32,375 nucleotides of DNA from Vitreoscilla sp. (lineage in GTDB: Bacteria > Pseudomonadota > Gammaproteobacteria > Burkholderiales > Neisseriaceae), in NCBI GenBank assembly GCA_030150505.1, contig JASLFS010000062.1:1-32375 (forward strand). Reading direction: 5' to 3'. This document shows positions 1-6,761 of the stretch, in pieces. Position numbers and translations under genes: made by a program. The notes under the pieces are model-generated. The model was not told the origin of the DNA, did not search any database, and saw nothing but the letters and a program-made list of their open reading frames with translations. The number at the start of each line of letters is the position of its first letter. Position 1 is the first letter of the stretch.

Positions 1-372
1 TATAGAGGAACCAGCATTACTCATCACGACCCAATCATCATGAATAGCAATCACATCAGGAACCAAAACATTTTCAGATTTTAGCAATAGTAACCGGTTA
101 ACTTCATGTGGATACGGTCCTCTTGGGGCTGGTCGTGGTCGCTGCCGCCGCTTAACCAATAACAGATAGCATAAACGTGTTATTAATCGCCGCAACCAGA
201 GATTACGCTGCCTAGGTAAAATTTTAACCACCAGAGACTCATCTGAACCATCTAAACTGTCAATGAAAAAAACGCGAGCATTTGTGTGCTCGCGCTTTTT
301 TTCAACCAGTTCGATTAATTCAGCAGAGGCTTTTGGCACATTCCATAATCTATCGGAATCCAATGTAGCCAC
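1..372 (-). CDS. Partial protein, kinase-like N-lobe (3' end outside window)
   Basis: An open frame of 124 codons runs off the left edge. It starts with GTG at 372, preceded by AGGAAGG about nine bases upstream; the in-frame TAA just before it is the petC stop codon, so no longer start is possible. What can be seen: a VVKIL segment (Lys50) that could be the beta-3 lysine of a protein-kinase fold, then a basic stretch (residues 54-84), then PHEVNRLL (Glu90, possible alpha-C glutamate), then a VPDV...DDWVVMSNAG segment that reads like the hinge-side strands of bacterial lipopolysaccharide/BUD32-type kinases. That function is inference from about half a domain. It lies 18 bases after petC on the same strand and could be read from the pet operon, but a terminator-like hairpin lies inside its frame at 266-302. 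I am fairly sure it is a gene, unsure of its role. Confidence 0.6.
   Translation of the reverse strand, partial: MATLDSDRLWNVPKASAELIELVEKKREHTNARVFFIDSLDGSDESLVVKILPRQRNLWLRRLITRLCYLLLVKRRQRPRPAPRGPYPHEVNRLLLLKSENVLVPDVIAIHDDWVVMSNAGSSI
266..302. terminator. Bidirectional terminator-like hairpin inside a reading frame
   Basis: A perfect 8-bp stem (273-280 with 287-294, CGCGAGCA / TGCTCGCG) has a 6-base loop and is flanked by seven A (266-272) and seven T (296-302). Read on the minus strand it is a textbook intrinsic terminator, located 90-125 bases after the petC stop but within codons 24-36 of the following gene. Confidence 0.6.
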
Positions 373-390
373 TGAAATACACCTTCCTAG

Positions 391-1188
391 TTAGTGAATA
401 TCTTTCCAATATTCTTTATTCAAGAAATAAGCACATGGTAATAAGATAACAAACAAGAACATCAATACCACATAGCCAATTTGATGACGTTTCAACTGAC
501 TTGGTTCACCCATAAATACTAAGAAATTGACCAAATCTTTTGCATATTCATCATATTCAGCAGTAATAACTTTTTCTTGGCCGTCACTACCTTTAACCAT
601 ACGAGTTTGGAAACCCGTACTTTCCCAATGCAATTTAGGGGCTAAATTACCATGCTCATCTTTAATCATCACAGGTTGACCTTTATCATCTAGATCAACT
701 GCTTGTACACCTTGTTGTTCCCAAAGAACATGCGGCATACCTACTTTATCAAAGACGGTATTATTCCAGCCTGTTGGGCGAGTAGGATCTTTATAGAAAC
801 CACGTAAGTAAGCATATAAATAATCCGCACCGCGAGCACGAGCAATTAGTGTTAAGTCAGGTGGAGCTGCACCAAACCACTTAGTTGCATCAGCTGGAGC
901 CATTGCAGCATGCATGGTATCGCCGATTTTATCAGTAGAGAACATTAAATTATCTTTAATTTGCTGTTCTGTTAAACCAATATCTTGTAAACGATTATAA
1001 CGCATGCTATTTGCTGAGTGACAAGACAAGCAATAGTTTGTGAAAATTTGCGCACCACGTTGTAAGCTTTTTTGATCACCTAAGTTGATTTCAACTTTCT
1101 CAAAATCGCCACCACCAGATGCCATCGCACCACCCATAGGGATTGCGAAAGCAACGGTTAGCAATAATGCTTTTAATGTTTTTTTCAT
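391..1188 (-). CDS. petC: Cytochrome c1 of the bc1 complex
   Basis: Cytochrome c1 carries electrons from the Rieske protein to soluble or membrane cytochrome c on the periplasmic face of complex III. The ATG at 1188 (MKKTLKALLL) is chosen: it begins a clean signal peptide ending AMA-SGG and has AGGG about eight bases upstream, whereas the ATG at 1203 adds five residues and has no ribosome binding site. The product is 265 aa. The heme c motif CLSCH sits at residues 53-57; GMPHVLWE later in the chain probably supplies the axial Met. A single C-terminal membrane helix (HQIGYVVLMFLFVILLPCAY) anchors it. It is the last gene of petABC; petB stops 14 bases upstream of this start. Confidence 0.96.
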   Translation of the reverse strand: MKKTLKALLLTVAFAIPMGGAMASGGGDFEKVEINLGDQKSLQRGAQIFTNYCLSCHSANSMRYNRLQDIGLTEQQIKDNLMFSTDKIGDTMHAAMAPADATKWFGAAPPDLTLIARARGADYLYAYLRGFYKDPTRPTGWNNTVFDKVGMPHVLWEQQGVQAVDLDDKGQPVMIKDEHGNLAPKLHWESTGFQTRMVKGSDGQEKVITAEYDEYAKDLVNFLVFMGEPSQLKRHQIGYVVLMFLFVILLPCAYFLNKEYWKDIH

Positions 1189-1202
1189 TGACTCATCCCT
1201 CA

Positions 1203-2561
1203 TTAAATATTGGTAGCAAACAAGTAAGCACCAACCACCGTAATAACAACATAAATAGCAAACATCAATTTACGCTTCGGAGTGCTCATGGTTACACGCT
1301 CTGGAGGTGTTGTGTATTTATCAATCTTGCTATAGAACGGCATACCCAAGAAGAATATGAAATAAACAACTGACAAGATTTGCGATACCACAGTACGAGT
1401 ACCAGTTGGAGGCAATGAACCTAAAATAGCCAAACCAATAAACGAGATAACAAATAGTACTAGCATGGTTTTGAAGATAGGACCACGGTAGCGTACTGAT
1501 TTAACAGGACTACGATCTAACCATGGCAATAAAGCAATCAATACCACTGCTGCACCCATGCCTAATACGCCCCATACTTGTGTACCAAAGAATGATGGGA
1601 TAGCACGTAAAATTGCATAGAATGGTGTGAAATACCAAACAGGAGCAATATGTGGAGGCGTTTTCATTGGGTTTGCTGGGTCAAAGTTAGGTGCTTCTAA
1701 GAAGTAACCACCACCCTCTGGTGCAAAGAATACAATCGCACAGAAAACAATCAAGAACACAACTACGGCTAAAATATCATGCACAGTGTAGTAAGGATGG
1801 AAAGGGATGCCATCTAATGGGATGCCATTTTCATCTTTTTTCTCTTTGATTTCGATACCATCTGGGTTGTTCGAACCTACTTCGTGCAATGCAATAATAT
1901 GCGCGGCAACCAAACCAACTAACACCAATGGCACAGCAATAACGTGCAATGCAAAGAAACGATTCAATGTAATATCAGAAACGTTAAAGTCACCACGAAT
2001 CCAAGTAGATAAGTCTGGACCAATAACTGGAATAGCAGCAAACAAGTTAATAATTACTTGCGCGCCCCAGAATGACATCTGACCCCATGGTAATAAGTAG
2101 CCCATAAATGCCTCAGCCATTAGAGCCAAGAAAATCAATGAACCAAATACCCATACTAATTCACGTGGTTTTTTAAATGAACCATAAATCAAGCCACGGA
2201 ACATATGTAGATAGATAACAACGAAGAACATCGATGCACCTGTTGAGTGCATATAACGAATAATCCAACCACCGGATACATCACGCATGATGTATTCTAC
2301 TGATGTAAAAGCAGCAGGAATACCTGCAGCATTCAAGTTGCCATCAGGTTTATAGTTCATTGTTAGGAAAATGCCACTGACGATTTGAATAACCAACACC
2401 AACATCGCCAATGAGCCGAAGAAATACCAAAAGTTAAAGTTCTTAGGAGCATAGTACTCAGTCATATGCTCTTTAACCATTTTACTTAATGGAAAACGAG
2501 CATCAACCCAGTTTAATAGGCCCTTAGCTTTACTATCATTTTTAGTCATATTTGTAGACAT
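1203..2561 (-). CDS. petB: Cytochrome b of the bc1 complex
   Basis: The membrane subunit of ubiquinol:cytochrome c oxidoreductase, 452 aa, carrying both b hemes and the Qo and Qi quinone sites. The expected heme ligands are His105 and His119 on one helix pair and His206 and His221 on the other, placing four histidines with the normal 13- and 14-residue spacing. The Qo motif is PVWY (307-310) rather than PEWY; I recall this variant from other beta- and gammaproteobacteria. The N and C-terminal cytochrome b regions are fused in one chain, as usual for bc1 rather than b6f. A very G-rich Shine-Dalgarno (AGGGGGAG) precedes the ATG closely. It starts 11 bases after petA stops. Confidence 0.97.
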   Translation of the reverse strand: MSTNMTKNDSKAKGLLNWVDARFPLSKMVKEHMTEYYAPKNFNFWYFFGSLAMLVLVIQIVSGIFLTMNYKPDGNLNAAGIPAAFTSVEYIMRDVSGGWIIRYMHSTGASMFFVVIYLHMFRGLIYGSFKKPRELVWVFGSLIFLALMAEAFMGYLLPWGQMSFWGAQVIINLFAAIPVIGPDLSTWIRGDFNVSDITLNRFFALHVIAVPLVLVGLVAAHIIALHEVGSNNPDGIEIKEKKDENGIPLDGIPFHPYYTVHDILAVVVFLIVFCAIVFFAPEGGGYFLEAPNFDPANPMKTPPHIAPVWYFTPFYAILRAIPSFFGTQVWGVLGMGAAVVLIALLPWLDRSPVKSVRYRGPIFKTMLVLFVISFIGLAILGSLPPTGTRTVVSQILSVVYFIFFLGMPFYSKIDKYTTPPERVTMSTPKRKLMFAIYVVITVVGAYLFATNI

Positions 2562-2572
2562 GGCTCCCCCTA

Positions 2573-3157
2573 TTATTCGTCAGAACCGACCAAGACAGTC
2601 GTGTCACTTAGATATTTATATGGCGGAATCACTAAGTTAGTCGGAGCAGGAACACCCTTAAATACTCGACCAGCTAAGTCAAATTTCGAACCATGACATG
2701 GACAGAAAAAGCCACCTTTCCATTGAGGACCCAAATCAGCAGGAGCTAAATCAGGACGGAATGTTGGCGAACAGCCCAAATGAGTACAAATGCCTAGCGC
2801 AATAAAAAACTCAGGTTTAATTGAGCGCAAATCATTTTTACAATATTCAGGTTGTTGGTTTTCAGTTGATTTTGGATCAACTAAGCTACCATCTAAAGAA
2901 GGCAAGTCTTTTCTTTGTTGCTCTGTGCGATTAAGTACCCAAACTGGCTTACCTTGCCACTCAACAGTGACTAATTGTCCAGCTTCGATTTTAGAAATAT
3001 CCACTTCGACAGGGGCACCGGCAGCTTTAGCCTTCTCTGACGGGAAAAAGCTAAGCACAAAAGGCGTAGCAACACCTACAGCTGCTGCACCAGCAGCAGC
3101 GCCCGTAGCAAAAGTCAGAAAACGACGGCGGCCTTGATTGATTTCTTGATTATTCAT
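2573..3157 (-). CDS. petA: Rieske iron-sulfur subunit of the bc1 complex
   Basis: The 194-aa Rieske protein takes the first electron from ubiquinol at the Qo site. The N terminus has a twin-arginine signal that stays as the membrane anchor (GRRRFLTF at 9-16, then an Ala-rich hydrophobic stretch to about residue 40). The 2Fe-2S ligands are in CTHLGC (124-129) and CPCHGS (152-157), with Cys129 and Cys154 available for the stabilising disulfide. The start has AGGA nine bases upstream. First gene of petABC; a promoter-like pair lies 48-76 bases upstream. Confidence 0.97.
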   Translation of the reverse strand: MNNQEINQGRRRFLTFATGAAAGAAAVGVATPFVLSFFPSEKAKAAGAPVEVDISKIEAGQLVTVEWQGKPVWVLNRTEQQRKDLPSLDGSLVDPKSTENQQPEYCKNDLRSIKPEFFIALGICTHLGCSPTFRPDLAPADLGPQWKGGFFCPCHGSKFDLAGRVFKGVPAPTNLVIPPYKYLSDTTVLVGSDE

Positions 3158-3204
3158 TACCAGTTATCCTAATTATGGGAAATACCAAGCCATTAAACTG
3201 TTAG

Positions 3205-3233
3205 ATTCTACCCGATTTTACGGTCATTCTTAA
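3205..3233 (-). promoter_or_regulatory. Candidate sigma-70 promoter of petABC
   Basis: On the minus strand TTAAGA (3233-3228) and TAGAAT (3210-3205) are separated by 17 bases, 4/6 and 5/6 matches to consensus. Transcription would start near 3198, giving a leader of about 40 bases before petA. Confidence 0.5.
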
Positions 3234-3236
3234 AGT

Positions 3237-3251
3237 GTTATTTAAAATAAC
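3237..3251. promoter_or_regulatory. Perfect palindrome upstream of the petA promoter
   Basis: GTTATTT-A-AAATAAC is a perfect 7-1-7 dyad three bases upstream of the candidate -35 box of petABC. It could be an operator or an AT-rich UP-type element, or a weak hairpin behind the Nif3-family gene that ends at 3278; it lacks a following T-run. Confidence 0.35.
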
Positions 3252-3277
3252 GTAAAGTTCTGTTTGTTGTTTTGACT

Positions 3278-4024
3278 TTAAACAGGGTTTTCTTCATCTA
3301 AAAATACCATTTCAACACCAAATTCTTTTGTAATGGCATTGCCCAGTGCTTGTACACCATAACGCTCTGTTGCATGATGCCCAGCGCTAATAAATGCAAT
3401 GCCAGTTTCATTAGCCAAATGATATTGAGCCTCTGATACTTCTCCAGTAAGAAAAGCATCTACTTGATTATCAATAGCCAATTGAAAGAAACTTTGTGCG
3501 CCACCAGTACACCAAGCAATTTTATGAATCATTTGCAAAGGATCACCGATAACCAACGCATTCCTCATTAAGCGTTGTTGGCACAATTGTTGAAACATAG
3601 ATAAAGACATAGGCTCTTGTAGTGAGCCAATATTAAGTAAACCTTGCTCACCAACCTGCTTTTCAATATTCATTCCCAATTGGTGGGACAATGTTGCATT
3701 ATTCCCCCATTCAGGATGCGCATCTAAAGGCAAATGGTAAGCTAATAAATTAATATTGTGTTTTAACAGACTTGCAATTCTGCGTTTTTTCCACCCAACT
3801 ATACTGACAGGCTCGCTTTTCCAAAACATTCCATGATGAACCAACAAGGTATCAGCACCCATTTCAATAGCAGCATCAATAGCAACTTGGCTTGCTGTGA
3901 CAGCACAAAGAATTTTATTTACATTCTCAGCACCTTCAACTTGCAAACCATTGGGAGCATAATCTTTAAATGTTTCTACTTGCAGTTCCTTATTTAGCCA
4001 AGCTAAAAGTAGGTTGCGCTTCAT
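3278..4024 (-). CDS. Nif3/YbgI family dinuclear metal-binding protein
   Basis: A 248-aa member of the Nif3-like family (E. coli YbgI), which forms toroidal hexamers with a two-metal centre; family members are often labelled GTP cyclohydrolase type 2 but the physiological reaction is unsettled. Metal ligands are visible: LVHHG (His63, His64), HLPLDAH (Asp101) followed by WGNNA, and AGHHATERYG (His216, Glu220). The length is typical. AAAGG precedes the ATG by about seven bases. It stands alone between groL and petA, same strand as both, behind the groL terminator, with a leader that has notable inverted repeats. In Neisseriaceae the gene is often found near the pet genes; I am inferring that from memory rather than from this sequence. 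Confidence 0.9.
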   Translation of the reverse strand: MKRNLLLAWLNKELQVETFKDYAPNGLQVEGAENVNKILCAVTASQVAIDAAIEMGADTLLVHHGMFWKSEPVSIVGWKKRRIASLLKHNINLLAYHLPLDAHPEWGNNATLSHQLGMNIEKQVGEQGLLNIGSLQEPMSLSMFQQLCQQRLMRNALVIGDPLQMIHKIAWCTGGAQSFFQLAIDNQVDAFLTGEVSEAQYHLANETGIAFISAGHHATERYGVQALGNAITKEFGVEMVFLDEENPV

Positions 4025-4275
4025 AACAAACCTTTTATTATTTATTATTGAGTTGACCTAATACCAACCTTGTTAAGGCAAAACAACAACCAGCGGGTAC
4101 ATCCACTCTTTTTGTTGTTGCTGATGAGTTAGCATCAATATCGACCCGCATTTTATCATTGGATAGCATCTTTATCTAATATTTACATCAAATTATATGC
4201 TTTTAATAACAAATTTATTTTCTAACTGGTAACAGCAATGCTTAACTATCTATCTCTCATCATTTATTAAGCAAT

Positions 4276-4309
4276 AAAAAAGGGCTGCCTGAAAAGCAAC
4301 CCTTTTTTT
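4276..4309 (-). terminator. Rho-independent terminator of groSL
   Basis: Arms 4282-4288 and 4296-4302 form a 7-bp stem that is fully paired on the minus strand (one G-U), followed there by six T (4281-4276). It begins about 20 bases after the groL stop. The plus strand reading has an A-C mismatch, so the minus strand is favoured. Confidence 0.8.
4283..4293 (+). repeat. DNA uptake sequence core, 11/12
   Basis: GGCTGCCTGAA, missing only the leading A of AGGCTGCCTGAA. It is embedded in the groL terminator stem and loop, a common location for such signals in Neisseriaceae. Confidence 0.65.
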
Positions 4310-4332
4310 AAACTACAAGTAGTAAAGCGAAA

Positions 4333-5976
4333 TTACATCATGCCGCCCATACCACCCATACCGCCCATGCCACCCATATCAGGCATAGCAGGCTTATCTT
4401 CTGGGATTTCAGCAATCATGCAATCTGTTGTTAACAACAAGCCAGCAATAGAAGCAGCATGCTGTAGAGCAGAACGAGTTACTTTTGCAGGATCCAATAC
4501 GCCCATTTCAATCATGTCGCCATATTCACCAGTACCAGCATTAAAGCCATAGCTGCCAGAACCATTTAATACGTTGTTAATTACAACGCTTGGCTCATCA
4601 CCTGCATTCGCTACGATTTGACGCAATGGAGCTTCAACAGCTTTCAATACAATTTGAATACCAGCATCTTGATCTGCATTAGCACCCACTACTTCACCAA
4701 CAGAAGAGCGAACGCGTAACAATGCCACACCACCACCTGCAACAATACCTTCTTCAACTGCTGCACGAGTAGCATGCAATGCATCATCTACACGGTCTTT
4801 TTTCTCTTTCATTTCAACTTCAGTAGCAGCACCAACTTTAATCACTGCAACACCGCCAGCTAGCTTAGCAACACGCTCTTGCAATTTCTCTTTGTCGTAT
4901 TCGCTAGTAGCAACTTCAATTTGTTGACGAATTTCAGCAACACGAGCTTCTACCAATGATTTTTCACCAACACCATCGATAATCGTAGTGTTTTCTTTAC
5001 CAATTTCAATGCGTTTAGCTTGACCTAAATCTTCTAGTGTAACTTTTTCTAAAGACAAACCAACTTCTTCAGAAATCACTGTTGCACCAGTCAAAATTGC
5101 GATATCTTGCAACATTGCTTTACGACGGTCACCAAAGCCAGGAGCTTTAACTGCCACTGTTTTCAAAATGCCACGAATGTTATTAACAACCAATGTTGCC
5201 AATGCTTCGCCTTCAACATCTTCGGCAATAATCAATAATGGACGGTTAGATTTTGCAACTTGTTCCAAAACTGGTAACAAATCACGGATATTGCTGATTT
5301 TTTTATCAAACAATAATACAAATGGGCTCTCTAACGCTGCAATTTGTTTTTCAGCATCGTTAATGAAGTATGGAGACAAATAACCACGGTCAAACTGCAT
5401 ACCTTTAACAACTTCTAATTCATTGTCTAAAGATTTGCCATCTTCAACAGTAATCACACCTTCTTTACCAACTTCATTCATCGCATCAGCAATGATTTTA
5501 CCAATCTCTTCATCAGAGTTAGCTGAAATAGAACCAACTTGTGCGATTTCTTTAGAAGTATCACAAGGTTTAGCCAAGTTTTTCAACTCAGCAACCAATG
5601 CTGCTACAGCTTTATCGATACCACGTTTTAAATCTGTTGGGTTCATACCAGCAGCAACATACTTCATGCCTTCAGCTACAATTGCTTGAGCCAAAACAGT
5701 TGCTGTTGTTGTACCGTCACCAGCTACATCAGCTGTTTTAGATGCAACTTCTTTAACCATCTGTGCACCCATATTTTCGAATTTGTCTTTTAATTCGATT
5801 TCTTTAGCAACAGATACACCATCTTTAGTGATATGAGGACCGCCAAAAGAGCGATCTAAAATAACATTACGGCCTTTAGGTCCCAATGTCACTCTTACTG
5901 CATTAGCTAATGTGTTTACACCAGCAACCAATTTTTGACGGGCTTCGTTACCAAATTGAACGTCTTTTGCTGTCAT
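4333..5976 (-). CDS. groL: Chaperonin GroEL, 60 kDa
   Basis: The 547-aa chaperonin subunit forms the double seven-membered ring that folds proteins in an ATP-driven cycle with GroES. Seen in the sequence: the start MTAKDVQFGNEARQK, the nucleotide-binding region GDGTTTATVLA with the catalytic Asp, AGGGVA near residue 414, and the flexible C-terminal GGM repeats. Full length, no lesion. It follows groS after 65 bases and is followed by a terminator, so groS-groL is a two-gene operon. Confidence 0.99.
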   Translation of the reverse strand: MTAKDVQFGNEARQKLVAGVNTLANAVRVTLGPKGRNVILDRSFGGPHITKDGVSVAKEIELKDKFENMGAQMVKEVASKTADVAGDGTTTATVLAQAIVAEGMKYVAAGMNPTDLKRGIDKAVAALVAELKNLAKPCDTSKEIAQVGSISANSDEEIGKIIADAMNEVGKEGVITVEDGKSLDNELEVVKGMQFDRGYLSPYFINDAEKQIAALESPFVLLFDKKISNIRDLLPVLEQVAKSNRPLLIIAEDVEGEALATLVVNNIRGILKTVAVKAPGFGDRRKAMLQDIAILTGATVISEEVGLSLEKVTLEDLGQAKRIEIGKENTTIIDGVGEKSLVEARVAEIRQQIEVATSEYDKEKLQERVAKLAGGVAVIKVGAATEVEMKEKKDRVDDALHATRAAVEEGIVAGGGVALLRVRSSVGEVVGANADQDAGIQIVLKAVEAPLRQIVANAGDEPSVVINNVLNGSGSYGFNAGTGEYGDMIEMGVLDPAKVTRSALQHAASIAGLLLTTDCMIAEIPEDKPAMPDMGGMGGMGGMGGMM

Positions 5977-6041
5977 TGCATCTTCTCCAAAACTGTATAT
6001 TCTTTAGAAATTTATCGATAAGTGTTAAGCAGATTTTGGTC

Positions 6042-6329
6042 TTAACCTACAATACCAAAGATGTCTTCTTCACGCATAACCATTAGTTCTTCACCATCCA
6101 CTTTAACGGTTTGACCTGCATATTTACCGAAAATAACGGTATCACCTACTTTAACATCCATAGCAATGCGCTCACCATTTTCTAAACGCTTACCTTCACC
6201 AACAGCAATTACTTCACCCATATCTGGTTTTTCTGCTGCTGCGCCTGGCAATACGATACCAGATGCTGTTTTTTCTTCTGCTTCAACGCGTTTTACAACA
6301 ACACGATCATGTAAAGGACGAATAGTCAT
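6042..6329 (-). CDS. groS: Co-chaperonin GroES, 10 kDa
   Basis: The 95-aa lid subunit of the chaperonin. It begins MTIRPLHDRVVVKRVEAEEK and contains the mobile loop (EEKTASGIVLPGAA), the roof region and the terminal strand (ELMVMREEDIFGIVG). Full length. GGAGAG about six bases before the ATG is a good ribosome binding site. Upstream there is no CIRCE element (TTAGCACTC-N9-GAGTGCTAA) and I could not find a convincing heat-shock sigma-32 promoter; only an AT-rich dyad is visible. Confidence 0.99.
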   Translation of the reverse strand: MTIRPLHDRVVVKRVEAEEKTASGIVLPGAAAEKPDMGEVIAVGEGKRLENGERIAMDVKVGDTVIFGKYAGQTVKVDGEELMVMREEDIFGIVG

Positions 6330-6761
6330 ACTTAACTCTCCAAAATGACGATTAAAACCCGCTCTTGATGACTTTATTAGTTAATAAGAGCAGCTTCATA
6401 TTTCTATAATATAACCCGTAAAAACGAGTGAATCTTAACTAGTATTCATAATTAGGGCTAATTAATTAAATTCAAGTCATCAAAATAAAAAAACAACCAA
6501 AGCATTATAATAATTTGATTTATAAAGATATAAAATACAGACCATATTATTTTTCAAATATCCTGCATATTTTATAAAAAATATCACTTGCGAGCAGATT
6601 CGAAACTCTGCATTATTAGTAAACATAAATATGAACATTTAAAAGCTAAAACAAAGTTCGTATTTGTCAGATTTCGCACCTTTACTATTATAAATATCCA
6701 TAAAACAAGATGCGTTTCTTATTTTTTACATTCACACGATGTGTATTAAGGAAGAAATATT
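6330..6761. other. 432-base divergent intergenic region groS / ppc
   Basis: Very AT-rich, no convincing ORF. It contains the dyad TTATTA-GT-TAATAA (6374-6387) in the groS leader, flanked by GCTCTT (6361-6366) and AAGAGC (6386-6391), a small GCAGA-N8-TCTGC hairpin (6594-6611), and the ppc promoter candidate near 6664-6691. Confidence 0.5.
6664..6691 (+). promoter_or_regulatory. Candidate sigma-70 promoter of ppc
   Basis: TTGTCA (6664-6669), 16-base spacer, TATTAT (6686-6691). Transcription would start near 6698, about 64 bases before the ppc ATG. Confidence 0.5.

Larger units (their letters stand above)
4025..4332 (-). other. 308-base gap: groL terminator, DUS and potentially structured nif3-family leader
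   Basis: No open frame of note. From the right it holds the groL terminator with an embedded uptake sequence, then an AT-rich stretch with a poor promoter candidate (TTAGAT, 16 bases, GATAAA on the minus strand at about 4153-4180), then inverted repeats at 4083-4150. Two of the repeats interleave: GCGGGT (4094-4099) with ACCCGC (4145-4150), and AACAACAA (4083-4090) with TTGTTGTT (4113-4120). A small TGATG/CATCA hairpin (4123-4138) sits inside the first pair. Confidence 0.4.

Noticed and set aside
1143..1373. 76-residue plus-strand ORF across the petC/petB junction
   Set aside because: It is antisense to two clearly identified genes, has no recognisable domain, and its composition follows the opposite strand's codon pattern.
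2790..3137. 115-residue plus-strand ORF opposite petA
   Set aside because: Antisense shadow of the Rieske gene; Ala/Pro-rich composition mirrors the Tat signal region.
6330..6450. CIRCE heat-shock operator before groS
   Set aside because: No TTAGCACTC/GAGTGCTAA pair or close variant could be found on either strand.
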